NCBI GenBank assembly: GCA_023666665.1
Contig: JAMPBN010000013.1
Location: 1 to 32,288 of the forward strand
Direction of reading: 5' to 3'
Source: Prevotella sp.
GTDB taxonomy: Bacteria; Bacteroidota; Bacteroidia; Bacteroidales; Muribaculaceae
Length of the DNA: 32,288 nt
The position numbers and the translations under genes are program-made. Below are positions 1-7,952 of the stretch, piece by piece. Under the pieces are notes generated by a model. That model saw nothing but the letters and a program-made list of their open reading frames with translations, was not told the origin of the DNA and did no database searches. Within the stretch, counting starts at the first letter, position 1. Every line of letters starts with the position of its first letter.

Positions 1-98
1 CTTTATTACTCAAAGGTTTGGCTTTTTTATGCAATATTCAGTTGCGGATGCGAGGTGCCTGGAAAAGGCACAAAAGAGCTACAAACTGACCGGCGGAC
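1..98. other. Leading non-coding stretch, small hairpin only
   Basis: No gene of the family type seen elsewhere in the window is recognisable here. A 6-bp hairpin (gtgcct at 55-60 pairing with aggcac at 66-71, loop ggaaa) lies upstream of the promoter of the TonB-dependent receptor gene. It is not followed by a T run on either strand. I looked for cobalamin riboswitch hallmarks because the next gene resembles vitamin-type receptors and did not find them. The stretch may belong to an upstream gene's untranslated region outside the window. Confidence 0.4.
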
Positions 99-129
99 TT
101 TGAGTTACGGAAATTTTTCAGTAACTTTG
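99..129 (+). promoter_or_regulatory. Bacteroidota-type promoter of the TonB-dependent receptor
   Basis: A -33 element TTTG at 99-102 and a -7 element TAACTTTG at 122-129 are separated by 19 bp, matching the Bacteroidota consensus TTTG-N19-21-TAnnTTTG. Transcription would start around 133, giving a 5' untranslated region of roughly 58 nt before the ATG at 191. This also argues against the overlapping small open frame that begins at 55, whose start codon lies upstream of the promoter. Confidence 0.75.
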
Positions 130-190
130 CGGCGTGTTCGTTGCTTAAAGCGCAACCGCAAACACACTCGCAAATACACTAAGAATCTCC

Positions 191-2092
191 ATGACAAAGA
201 AATACATCTCCATCATCACATCAGTGCTGTTTTTCTGTCAGGGCTATGGCGCAAGCTCCGATGAGGCGACCGAAGAAAGCGACTCTCTTCTCTCCACCAT
301 TGCACTTAAAGAGATGAGCGTCACCGGCCATAAGGCGCTGACCATTCGCAACGAGCTCTCAAACACCCTCGTATATCGCCGCGACACTACGGCCGCTGCA
401 CCCATCCAGACCATTGAGGGCGCACTGAAGCTATCGCCCGGAGTCGATGTGCGCGAACGTGGAGCCAAAGGCGTGCAAACCGACTTTTTAGTCCGCGGCG
501 GCTCGTTCGACCAGACTATGGTGTCGCTCAACGGCATTAACTTCACCGATGCCCGCACCGGCCACCAGTCTCACTCGCTGCCGATTGACATCAATGCCGT
601 GTCGAGCATCAGCATCGTTGACGGCGTTTCCGGAGTCGGTGCATACGCCGGAGCGGTAAACATTCAAACCTCCCCCCTGCGCTCGCGCTATCTCTCTGCC
701 GAAGTGAGCGGCGGAATGCACACCTATCTCTACGGCAACCTCAGCGGCAACTATACCATCAACGACTTCTCAATAATGGCATTGGGCTCCGTGCGCCACA
801 GTGGCGGATACATCCACAACACCGACTTCACCAACTACAACGCCTACGTTAACGCTCGCTATCACACCAAGAGCGCCGGAATGTTTGAGTTTCAGGCCGG
901 ATACCAGCACCGCACATTCGGAGCCAACGGCTTCTACTCGCGCAAGTTTCCCGACCAATTCGAAACCACCTCTACCGCTCTGGGTTCACTGCGATGGCAA
1001 ATGACCCGCAACCGCCTCACCCTCACGGCCAACGCGAGCTACCGCTACAATACCGACTTCTACGAACTCATCAAGGGCGACGAGTCAAAAGTGCCGTTCA
1101 ACCACCACATCACCCACAACGTCGGAGCCGCCCTCGGAGCTGCCTACGACTGGGGCAAAGCCGGCGAAACGTCGCTCAACGCTGACTATACGCTCAATAA
1201 GATTTACAGCACAGTACTCGGCGAAGAAACCGCCCCCAAAACCATCGGCGGCATCAGCTACAACCACCAAAAAGAGCGCAACGTGGTCAATGCCATCTTG
1301 CGCCACTCCGTGACATTCAACGCATTAAAGATTTCAGCCGCCGGCGGAATGAGCCACTCCGACTATGGCACCGACGGTCTTTGGAGCGCGGGGATTAACT
1401 ACGCGTTCAGCGCCAAATGGCGCGTGGGCATCGGAGCGGTGGAGTCCATGCGCCTGCCAACGTTCACCGACCTCTATTACACCGCCACCGGCTATGAGAG
1501 CGACCGCAACCTCGTACCCGAACACGCTACCACTTATAACCTCTCGGCCAACTTCAACAGCAGCGGCTGGAGCGCATCGGCATATCTGTATTACCGCAAC
1601 GGCCGCAACGTCATTGACTGGGTCAAACCCGAAGACTCCGAAAACTGGCGCTCAATGCAGATTACCCGCATCAACACCCTCGGAGCCGAACTCACCGGCG
1701 CATACATCTCCTCAACATGGCTCAGACGCATCGCCCTGTCCTACGGCCATATTTATCAGAATTCCCACACCAACAGCGGTATGATTTCGGCCATTGCGTT
1801 TGACTATATGCGCAACAAACTGGCTCTGATGTTCGACGTTATGCCTTTTAAGGACTTCACTGTGTCGGTGACCGGAACGCTGTTTGACCGCATCGGCAAC
1901 TATACCGACAAGTCGGGTACGGTTTGCCCCTACAAACCCTTCTTCCTCCTGGATGCCCGCATTGCTTATCGCCACGCCTGGTGGCAAGTCTACGTTGACG
2001 GCACCAACCTGACCAACACGCGCTATTTTGACTTCGGCGGTCTTGAAATGCCCGGCAGCTGGATTTCCGGCGGATTAATCGTAACAATCTGA
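191..2092 (+). CDS. TonB-dependent outer-membrane receptor (BtuB/CirA-like)
   Basis: The 633-residue product is an outer-membrane beta-barrel that takes up a bound ligand using TonB/ExbBD energy. Residues 1-20 form a signal peptide (MTKKYISI followed by a hydrophobic core ending near GYGA). A plug domain spans about residues 60-165, with the typical series of a predicted ligand gate (ALKLSPGVDVRERG, then FLVRGGSFDQTMVSLNG). The rest is a barrel rich in alternating aromatic strands, with the late NLTNTRYFDFGG motif found near the end of many such receptors. There is no N-terminal carboxypeptidase-like domain and no neighbouring SusD, so it is not SusC-type; its size fits vitamin, haem or siderophore receptors. 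The substrate cannot be told from sequence. The last residue is Ile, where Phe is common. It is followed 7 bp later by a peptidase gene that probably shares its transcript. Confidence 0.9.
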   Translation: MTKKYISIITSVLFFCQGYGASSDEATEESDSLLSTIALKEMSVTGHKALTIRNELSNTLVYRRDTTAAAPIQTIEGALKLSPGVDVRERGAKGVQTDFLVRGGSFDQTMVSLNGINFTDARTGHQSHSLPIDINAVSSISIVDGVSGVGAYAGAVNIQTSPLRSRYLSAEVSGGMHTYLYGNLSGNYTINDFSIMALGSVRHSGGYIHNTDFTNYNAYVNARYHTKSAGMFEFQAGYQHRTFGANGFYSRKFPDQFETTSTALGSLRWQMTRNRLTLTANASYRYNTDFYELIKGDESKVPFNHHITHNVGAALGAAYDWGKAGETSLNADYTLNKIYSTVLGEETAPKTIGGISYNHQKERNVVNAILRHSVTFNALKISAAGGMSHSDYGTDGLWSAGINYAFSAKWRVGIGAVESMRLPTFTDLYYTATGYESDRNLVPEHATTYNLSANFNSSGWSASAYLYYRNGRNVIDWVKPEDSENWRSMQITRINTLGAELTGAYISSTWLRRIALSYGHIYQNSHTNSGMISAIAFDYMRNKLALMFDVMPFKDFTVSVTGTLFDRIGNYTDKSGTVCPYKPFFLLDARIAYRHAWWQVYVDGTNLTNTRYFDFGGLEMPGSWISGGLIVTI

Positions 2093-2099
2093 TTCCTCG

Positions 2100-2714
2100 A
2101 TGCTTACCCTCGCAACTTCTCTACTGATTGCAGCAGCAACTCCCACTCAGTCGCTGCAAACCGGCGACCTGATTTTTGAAATCGCCTCAGGCGGCGAAAT
2201 GAGCCGAGCAATCGCAAGCGCCACAGCGCAGACCGACTCCGTAAAGTTCTCACACGTCGGCATCATAGAGGTTGACTCCTTGGGCAACGTCGGCGTTATT
2301 GAGGCCACCGGAAAATATGGCGTGGTAATCACCCCGCTCTGCGACTTTCTCAACAAAGCTGAAGCCGGCGCCGTGGTGAAGCGACTCGGTGCCGACATTC
2401 AGGTGGCGGAAAGCATCTATCGCGCAAAGAGGTACCTTGGCAGAGCCTACGACTGGTGGTATCTGCCCGACAACGAAGAAATCTATTGCTCCGAGCTGGT
2501 TGAAAAAAGCTATATTCGCCCCGACGGCACGCCGGTATTCTCCACCATTCCAATGAATTTCAGAGATAAAGAGGGGAATATGCCACAATTCTGGACCGAC
2601 CTTTTTTCACGGCTTGGAAAACCAATCCCCGAAGGGGAGCAAGGCACGAATCCCACCCAAATATCCCGCCATCCGGGTCTTGAATTTGTATGCTCCTACC
2701 CCGGAAAGCCATAA
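2100..2714 (+). CDS. YiiX/YebB-like permuted NlpC/P60 cysteine peptidase
   Basis: The 204-residue protein resembles the permuted papain-like (YaeF/YiiX, C92) branch of the NlpC/P60 superfamily, whose members act on amide bonds in cell-wall peptides or lipids. The family hallmarks are visible: LQTGDLIFEI near residue 19, the histidine motif SHVGI near residue 51, and the cysteine motif YCSELVEKSY near residue 136. The tail IPEGEQGTNP followed by ISR also matches what I recall of Bacteroidales members, so the C-terminus appears genuine although it overlaps the symporter gene on the other strand by 108 bp. A short hydrophobic N-terminus suggests export. It sits 7 bp after the receptor gene, consistent with one transcript. 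The exact substrate is unknown. Confidence 0.85.
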   Translation: MLTLATSLLIAAATPTQSLQTGDLIFEIASGGEMSRAIASATAQTDSVKFSHVGIIEVDSLGNVGVIEATGKYGVVITPLCDFLNKAEAGAVVKRLGADIQVAESIYRAKRYLGRAYDWWYLPDNEEIYCSELVEKSYIRPDGTPVFSTIPMNFRDKEGNMPQFWTDLFSRLGKPIPEGEQGTNPTQISRHPGLEFVCSYPGKP

Positions 2715-4106
2715 CCCGGCAAAGGTAATCAACCCATTGAGCAGCAGCAGTTCGTAGCCGAATTTATATCCCCAACAACGCTGCGCCAAAGTATCGGCTG
2801 CAAAACATATCAGCGGCGAAGCCACGGCGATATATGGCGTTAGCCTGTCGTTGACACTGCGGCGAGTTAGCAGCCCGAAGGCATACATACCCAACAGCGG
2901 GCCGTAACTATATGAGCAGATGATATATATGGCATCAATAACGCTGGTGGAGTTGAGGCTGCGGAACATTAGAATGAATACAACAAACAGCACGCACACA
3001 GCCAGGTGAGTGCGCTTGCGCAGGCGCTCATCGTCCTTGCGGCGACAAATGTCGATGCACCAGCTCGTGGTTATGGAAGTAAGAGCCGAATCCGCGCTAC
3101 TGAACGACGATGCCACCAGGCCGATTGTAAACAATACCACTACAGTTATTCCAAGGCTTCCGGTGGCGGCAAACATCGGCAGAATATCGTCAGACGCAGC
3201 CGGAAGCGCAACTCCGCGATGCTCGGCGAGCATAACCAAAAGCACCCCGAGAGCCATCAGCATCAAATTGACCGGAACGAAAGCGAAACCGTATGAACAC
3301 ATATCCTTACGCGCCTCCTTTAATGATTTGCAAGTCAGATTCTTCTGCATCATATCCTGGTCGAGCCCGGTCATAACCACGACTATAAACATTCCGCTGA
3401 CAAACTGTTTCCAAAAATTTGCGGGCGACATCCAGTCATCGAACACAAACACGCGGCTCATCGGATGCCCGGCAACCGCGCTGACGGCATCTCCAAACGT
3501 CAAGTTCAACTCGCCCGCAACGTTGACAAAAATCAGCACAATCGCAACGAGCAGACACAGCGTCTGAAACGAATCGGTCCAGACCAAAGTCTTGATGCCG
3601 CCGCTACGCGTATAGAGCCATATCAGCGCAACCATTGTGCAGACCGTGGCGGCAAACGGCACCCCTAACGGCTCAAGCACAAACCGCTGTATAATTATAC
3701 ACACAACGTAGAATCTCACCGCTGCCATAATCATTTTGGTTACGAGGAAAATCCACGCACCGGCAGAGTGCGCACGCCGACCGAAACGGGTACCCAGATA
3801 TGAATAAATCGACGTGAGATTATGCCGGTAATAGAGCGGCAACAAAATGAATGCCACTGCGAAATAACCGAGTATAAAGCCCAGACAGGTTTGCAGATAC
3901 GTCATTGCGGAGTGCACCACCGTACCCGGTACCGACACGAACGACACCCCACTGACCGAAGCGCCAACCATGCCGAACGCCACCATATACCAGGGCGAAC
4001 GCCGCCCTCCGCCATAGAAAGCCTCATTGGTGGCACCTCGCCCCGACAGTCGGCTCACGGCGTAAAGCGCTGAAAAATATATTATTAGCGTGATTAATAT
4101 CAACAT
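2607..4106 (-). CDS. Sodium:solute symporter (SSS family)
   Basis: This is an inner-membrane transporter of 499 residues with about 13 hydrophobic helices, predicted to couple Na+ entry to uptake of an organic solute. Family features include the first helix followed by an AFYGGGRRSPWYMVAFGMVGASVSGVSF region (split across residues about 27-55) and the TM8 sodium-site motif SSADSALTSI. I chose the start at 4106 rather than the upstream in-frame ATG at 4157, because a promoter -7 element (4132-4125) lies between them and the mature-looking first helix begins with MLILITLIIYFSALY. The gene stands alone on its strand, and its last 108 bp overlap the 3' end of the convergent peptidase gene. The substrate (sugar, sialic acid, amino acid or other) cannot be assigned. 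Confidence 0.88.
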   Translation of the reverse strand: MLILITLIIYFSALYAVSRLSGRGATNEAFYGGGRRSPWYMVAFGMVGASVSGVSFVSVPGTVVHSAMTYLQTCLGFILGYFAVAFILLPLYYRHNLTSIYSYLGTRFGRRAHSAGAWIFLVTKMIMAAVRFYVVCIIIQRFVLEPLGVPFAATVCTMVALIWLYTRSGGIKTLVWTDSFQTLCLLVAIVLIFVNVAGELNLTFGDAVSAVAGHPMSRVFVFDDWMSPANFWKQFVSGMFIVVVMTGLDQDMMQKNLTCKSLKEARKDMCSYGFAFVPVNLMLMALGVLLVMLAEHRGVALPAASDDILPMFAATGSLGITVVVLFTIGLVASSFSSADSALTSITTSWCIDICRRKDDERLRKRTHLAVCVLFVVFILMFRSLNSTSVIDAIYIICSYSYGPLLGMYAFGLLTRRSVNDRLTPYIAVASPLICFAADTLAQRCWGYKFGYELLLLNGLITFAGLWLSGVGAYKFKTRMAGYLGGIRALLPFGDWFSKP

Positions 4107-4124
4107 CGGTTCATTATCGTGGTG

Positions 4125-4132
4125 CAAAGTTA
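4125..4132 (-). promoter_or_regulatory. -7 element (TAACTTTG) for the symporter gene
   Basis: On the minus strand TAACTTTG occupies 4132 down to 4125, 18 nt before the ATG at 4106. A convincing TTTG at the -33 position (about 4152-4155) is absent. A second, weaker -7-like copy TAACTTTT lies at 4169-4162 as part of a 13-bp direct repeat, so tandem promoters are possible. Confidence 0.55.
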
Positions 4133-4175
4133 CAAAATTCAGCCAATTTCCACGCACTCTGAAAAGTTACAAAAT
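4126..4175. repeat. 13-bp exact direct repeat in the divergent promoter region
   Basis: The 13-mer AAAGTTACAAAAT occurs at 4126-4138 and again at 4163-4175, a 37-bp period, between the divergently transcribed symporter and thioredoxin genes. Read on the minus strand each copy contains a TAACTTT promoter-like core. It could be a duplicated promoter or a pair of regulator sites, or a chance effect of common promoter vocabulary in AT-rich DNA. Confidence 0.6.
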
Positions 4176-4177
4176 AG

Positions 4178-4208
4178 TTGGAGTTTTCACAAAAAAGTCG
4201 TAACTTTG
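4178..4208 (+). promoter_or_regulatory. Promoter of the thioredoxin / outer-membrane operon
   Basis: A partial -33 element TTG at 4178-4180 and a -7 element TAACTTTG at 4201-4208 are 20 bp apart. Only 4 nt (CGTT) separate the -7 element from the ATG at 4213, so transcription should begin at or within a nucleotide or so of the start codon, giving a leaderless or near-leaderless message. Confidence 0.7.
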
Positions 4209-4212
4209 CGTT

Positions 4213-4722
4213 ATGAAACAGTTTAAGCCAATCATTTTTGCTATTATGCTTGCGCTGGGTGTCGGAATGGCCTCCGCCAAGCTCCCCGCCGTTCAGCTCA
4301 AGGACCTCAAAGGTCGCACAGTCAATACCGCCACCCTCAGCAACGGCGGCAAACCGATGATTATCAGTTTCTTTGCCGGATGGTGCAAACCCTGCAAGCG
4401 CGAGCTCAACGCCATCAACGAGGTTTACGACGATTGGGTTGACGAAACCGGCGTGAAACTCATTGCCATCTCCATTGACAAGGCGCAAGACGTTGCCAAA
4501 GTAAAGCCGATGGTTGATGCCGAAGGCTGGGACTACGAGATTCTTCTCGACCCCAACAGCGACTTTATGCGCGCAATGGGCATTCAGCAGATTCCCCACC
4601 TGCTGATTATTGACGGCAACGGCAAAATTGTAGAAAGCCGCAGCGGCTACACCGACGGTGCCGAAAGCCACATCATTGAAAAACTACGCGAAATAACCGC
4701 TCCCAAGAAAAAGAAAAAGTGA
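4213..4722 (+). CDS. TlpA/ResA-like periplasmic thioredoxin
   Basis: The 169-residue protein has a signal peptide (residues 1-22, ending MASA) and a thioredoxin fold with the active site Trp57-Cys58-Lys59-Pro60-Cys61 and the cis-proline in QQIP (Pro128). Such proteins reduce or isomerise disulfides in exported proteins. The C-terminus ends in five lysines. The start is fixed by the signal peptide: later Met codons would leave no positively charged N-region. It opens a run that continues into a DUF6029 barrel, overlapping it by 4 bp, and an Omp28-like lipoprotein with its own CxxC. This suggests a redox role towards exported envelope proteins, which is inference from context. Confidence 0.9.
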   Translation: MKQFKPIIFAIMLALGVGMASAKLPAVQLKDLKGRTVNTATLSNGGKPMIISFFAGWCKPCKRELNAINEVYDDWVDETGVKLIAISIDKAQDVAKVKPMVDAEGWDYEILLDPNSDFMRAMGIQQIPHLLIIDGNGKIVESRSGYTDGAESHIIEKLREITAPKKKKK

Positions 4723-6410
4723 ACCGCTCACTCCGCATTTTTACCCTGCTTGCGGCAGCGCTCCCCCTGGGCGCCGCCGCGTTTGACATTGGACCGAAAA
4801 ATGACCCCGACCGCCAGGTTTCGGTCAACGGCTCGGTGCAGGTTGACGCAATATTCCCCGAAGAGGAAAACGGCGTGAAGTACAAAGAAACACTCCTGGG
4901 CAACGTCTATGCCAACGCCGGCCTCTTCAGCAAATACGTGGATGCCGGCCTGCGCGTTGAATACCTCGACCACCCGATGCCCGCGTTCTATAACGAGACA
5001 GGCTTCAAGGGCTGGGGCATAGGCAACTTCTACGCCACCGGCAAATACAAGGGCTTCAAGCTCACAGCCGGCGACCTCTACGAGCAGTTCGGCTCCGGAC
5101 TGATTCTCCGCACGTATGAAGACCGCGCCCTGGGCATTGACAACGCCATTCGCGGCGGCCGACTCACCGTTGATGCCGTGAAGGGTTTCCACCTGACGCT
5201 GCTCGGCGGCGTGCAGCGACGCTACTGGGACTGGACCACCAAGAGCCGCGTCTACGGCGCAGACCTCGAATGGCAGATTCAAGACAATATCAAGGCACTT
5301 GAGCGCCACGGCATAGTGTGGACCCTCGGTGCTTCGTGGGTGCAGAAACGCGAACGCTACTCCACCCGCGAGGATTCCATCCAAGTTCCCTACCCCGACG
5401 TTACCGACGAGGCTAACCCCAAGTTCCTCAACCTCAACCTGCCGGTCTACGTCAACGCTTTCGATGTACGCACCCACTTCTTCAAGGGCAACGTTGACGT
5501 TTTGGCCGAATTTGCGTGGAAGCAGCCCGACCCAACGGCCGACAACAACTACACCTTCAGCCGGGGTACGGCGCTGATGCTCACCGCAACATACTCAAAA
5601 CGAGGATTCTCCGCACAGGTTCAGGCAAAGCGTTCGGAAGATATGTCGTTCCGCACACGCCGCACAATGACCGACATCACCTCCTACATCAACCACCTGC
5701 CCCCGTTTGCCTATCAGCACACTTACACGCTGGCGGCAATGTATCCCTACGCCACGCAATATGCCCCCGGAGAATGGGCATTCCAGGGCAACTTCGCCCT
5801 CAACATCAAGCGCAAAACCAAGCTGCGCCTGAATCTCAGCTACATTCGCGGCATAAAGCGCGAGGGCGACTGGAAGAAGACCGACGACACCATGTTTGGC
5901 AAAGATGCCGTCAAGACCAAGTTCTTCGGAACCGGGCCGCTCTACTACCAGGACTTCAACCTGCAGCTGGACCAGAAATTCAGCCGCTCGTTCTCGCTGA
6001 ACGCCATGTATATGTTCCAGCGCTACAACCAAACGGTAATCGAGGGCCACGGCGGAACCGTCAATGCCCATATTGCCGTGTTGGAAGGCAAATACAAATG
6101 TTCCAACAAGGTGACCGTACGCGCCGAAGTGCAATACCTTGCCACCAAGCAAGACAAGGGCGACTGGGCCTTTGCTCTGGCTGAGGTTTCGGTACTCCCC
6201 TACCTGATGTTCAGCGTGTCAGACCAGATAAACTGCGGCAACGGCAAGAATGACCACTACTATATGGTTAGCGTCACCGGCAACTATCGCAACAACCGTC
6301 TGATGTTTGGCTACGGACGTACCCGCGAGGGCTTCAACTGCTCGGGCGGCGTATGTCGCTACGTTCCGGCAAGCCGTGGTTTCCAACTCAGTTATAACTA
6401 CAACTTCTAA
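4719..6410 (+). CDS. DUF6029-type outer-membrane beta-barrel protein, GTG start
   Basis: This 563-residue exported protein has a signal peptide (MNRSLRIFTLLAAALPLGAA) and then a long series of amphipathic, aromatic-rich strands typical of an outer-membrane barrel. It resembles the Bacteroidota family DUF6029, whose function is not established. Recognisable segments are GDLYEQFGSGLILRTYEDR near residue 120, and the final strand ending SYNYNF with terminal Phe, the usual barrel assembly signal. The start codon is GTG, with its last two bases inside the TGA of the thioredoxin gene (overlap 4719-4722), so translation is probably coupled. No ATG nearby preserves the signal peptide. Thioredoxin, DUF6029 barrel and Omp28-like lipoprotein in this order is, as I recall, recurrent in Bacteroidales. 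Confidence 0.85.
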   Translation: MNRSLRIFTLLAAALPLGAAAFDIGPKNDPDRQVSVNGSVQVDAIFPEEENGVKYKETLLGNVYANAGLFSKYVDAGLRVEYLDHPMPAFYNETGFKGWGIGNFYATGKYKGFKLTAGDLYEQFGSGLILRTYEDRALGIDNAIRGGRLTVDAVKGFHLTLLGGVQRRYWDWTTKSRVYGADLEWQIQDNIKALERHGIVWTLGASWVQKRERYSTREDSIQVPYPDVTDEANPKFLNLNLPVYVNAFDVRTHFFKGNVDVLAEFAWKQPDPTADNNYTFSRGTALMLTATYSKRGFSAQVQAKRSEDMSFRTRRTMTDITSYINHLPPFAYQHTYTLAAMYPYATQYAPGEWAFQGNFALNIKRKTKLRLNLSYIRGIKREGDWKKTDDTMFGKDAVKTKFFGTGPLYYQDFNLQLDQKFSRSFSLNAMYMFQRYNQTVIEGHGGTVNAHIAVLEGKYKCSNKVTVRAEVQYLATKQDKGDWAFALAEVSVLPYLMFSVSDQINCGNGKNDHYYMVSVTGNYRNNRLMFGYGRTREGFNCSGGVCRYVPASRGFQLSYNYNF

Positions 6411-6423
6411 CTCTCTCCAAGCA

Positions 6424-7236
6424 ATGAAAATAAAGCAACTTCTCCCCCTTATTCTCCTCGGCGCTCTCACCGCCTGCGAGGACAAAATCGACGAACGCTA
6501 TTCCGTCACCACCGCGCCGAAACCCAACCGCACCGTCCTGGTTGAGGAATACACCGGCACGAGCTGCTCAAACTGCCCGGCCGGACACAGAATCATCGAG
6601 TCGCTCGAAAAGATTTTCAACACCGAAGAAAACTTTGAGCAAGGGCTGGGAATGATTACCGTGAGCATCCACATACCCAAGTGGGGCTACTCCGTAAGCC
6701 TTGGCGGCTTTATCACCCCCGAAGCCTCAAGCCTCCTACCCAAAGGAATGACCGCCGAGGAAATGACCCCGCCGCAGGCGCAGATAAACCGCAACGGCAA
6801 GGTGGTAAACCGCACTGACTGGACCAAGGCCATTGCCGACGAACTATCACGCGCTCCCGAGGTCACTTTCCCCGACCGCCCCACAGCAACCGCTTCAGGC
6901 TCAAGCATAACGGTTAGCGGCGTGGTTCAGGCTCCTCAAAACATCTCCGCAGCCAAACTCCACGTCTGGCTGGTTGAAGACAACATCGTTTTTCTTCAAA
7001 ACGACGGCGGCGTAAACATTCGCGACTACGTCCACAACAACGTTTACCGCGCTCATATGACCGAATCATATGCCGGAGAAGACTTCCCGCTGACCCGCAA
7101 CAGTCCTGAAAAATTCTCCTTCACATACCCGATAAACGAAAAATGGAATCCCGCAAATATGCGTGCCGTGGTCTTCGTTGAATCTCCCACCTCCGGAGTC
7201 CTCAACGCCACCCAAGCCCCGGTAATTTTACAATAA
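6424..7236 (+). CDS. Omp28-like outer-membrane lipoprotein with CxxC motif
   Basis: The 270-residue protein begins with a lipoprotein signal peptide: the lipobox LTAC places the lipidated cysteine at residue 18. It is followed by an Omp28-related domain opening with VLVEEYTGTSCSNCPAG. Cys48 and Cys51 form a thioredoxin-like CxxC at the start of that domain, characteristic of the family. A beta-sandwich-like C-terminal part follows. An upstream in-frame ATG at 6307 exists, but it lies inside the preceding gene and would destroy the signal peptide, so 6424 is the start. It lies 13 bp after the barrel gene and 4 bp before the next gene. Its CxxC may exchange disulfides with the thioredoxin encoded two genes upstream. 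Confidence 0.88.
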   Translation: MKIKQLLPLILLGALTACEDKIDERYSVTTAPKPNRTVLVEEYTGTSCSNCPAGHRIIESLEKIFNTEENFEQGLGMITVSIHIPKWGYSVSLGGFITPEASSLLPKGMTAEEMTPPQAQINRNGKVVNRTDWTKAIADELSRAPEVTFPDRPTATASGSSITVSGVVQAPQNISAAKLHVWLVEDNIVFLQNDGGVNIRDYVHNNVYRAHMTESYAGEDFPLTRNSPEKFSFTYPINEKWNPANMRAVVFVESPTSGVLNATQAPVILQ

Positions 7237-7240
7237 AGTT

Positions 7241-7927
7241 ATGAATAAAGTTTTTACATTGGTTTTGTTTGCGGCTGCAGCATTGAGCGCTGCAGCACAG
7301 AATTTTACGGTACGAGATGCCTACGGCAAGACTTATGCCGACGGCGATGCCGTTAACATCGGCTACTCTTTCGACGGAATCGGCTATAACTGGGCTCCCG
7401 GGCTTGAGGTCACCGTAAATCAAGCGTCCTCGCTGCTGGGCGGCTCCAACTTCAAGGTAACGGTAACGGCCTCGGAGGCAGACATAGTGCAATTCTGCGG
7501 CCTCACCGGCTTATGCTCTTTCGTTGGGTCGGAACCCATAACCCACACAGCAACTTACAACGCCGGAGCCTCTTTTGGCCTTGACATTGAAATACTTGCC
7601 CGTACCGCAAACCTCACCTCCGCGGTCACTGCCACCGTCACAATTGCCGACGACACCGAATCAATGACTCTGATCGTGAACTTCCTTCCCTCTAAAAACG
7701 CCGGAATCTCCGATGTCAGCAATGCTGCCAACTCCGTGACGTTCGCCGGCCGCACAATGTATTTCAGCCTTGCAACAACCGAAAAGTTCTCCTTATATAA
7801 TATAAGCGGACGCACGGTAGCCGACCGCACCCTCAGCGGCAGCGGCTCTCTCAACCTCGGCAACCTCCCCGCCGGACTCTACATTTATCGCATCGGCAAG
7901 TCTTCCGGCAAAGTAATCTTACACTAA
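7241..7927 (+). CDS. Small secreted protein with T9SS type A sorting tail
   Basis: This 228-residue protein has an N-terminal signal peptide (MNKVFTLVLFAAAALSAAAQ), a beta-rich middle of unknown function, and from about residue 155 a C-terminal region of the type IX secretion sorting family. The signature is FSLYNISGRTV, then LNLGNLPAGLYIYRIG, then a terminal KVILH. Such tails direct proteins through the outer membrane, after which they are removed or replaced by a lipid anchor. It lies 4 bp after the Omp28-like gene and 25 bp before the first GH20 gene, so it is probably on the same transcript. I do not recognise the middle region; two cysteines (CGLTGLC) might form a disulfide. Confidence 0.8.
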   Translation: MNKVFTLVLFAAAALSAAAQNFTVRDAYGKTYADGDAVNIGYSFDGIGYNWAPGLEVTVNQASSLLGGSNFKVTVTASEADIVQFCGLTGLCSFVGSEPITHTATYNAGASFGLDIEILARTANLTSAVTATVTIADDTESMTLIVNFLPSKNAGISDVSNAANSVTFAGRTMYFSLATTEKFSLYNISGRTVADRTLSGSGSLNLGNLPAGLYIYRIGKSSGKVILH

Positions 7928-7952
7928 CCCCACCACCCCATACCCCCTTACC

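Noticed and set aside
1-190. Cobalamin or other riboswitch before the TonB-dependent receptor
   Set aside because: None of the conserved B12-box or other aptamer cores is visible. Only a 6-bp hairpin upstream of the promoter is present, which would not be transcribed from it.
55-264. 69-residue open frame at the window start
   Set aside because: It begins upstream of the receptor promoter, overlaps the receptor signal peptide in another frame, and has an arginine/histidine-rich non-protein-like composition.
2607-4157. Longer symporter start at 4157
   Set aside because: The extra 17 residues are not membrane-like and the ATG lies upstream of the -7 element at 4132-4125; 4106 fits both promoter and first helix.
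6307-6423. Upstream extension of the Omp28-like gene
   Set aside because: It lies inside the DUF6029 gene in another frame and would bury the lipoprotein signal peptide that starts at 6424.
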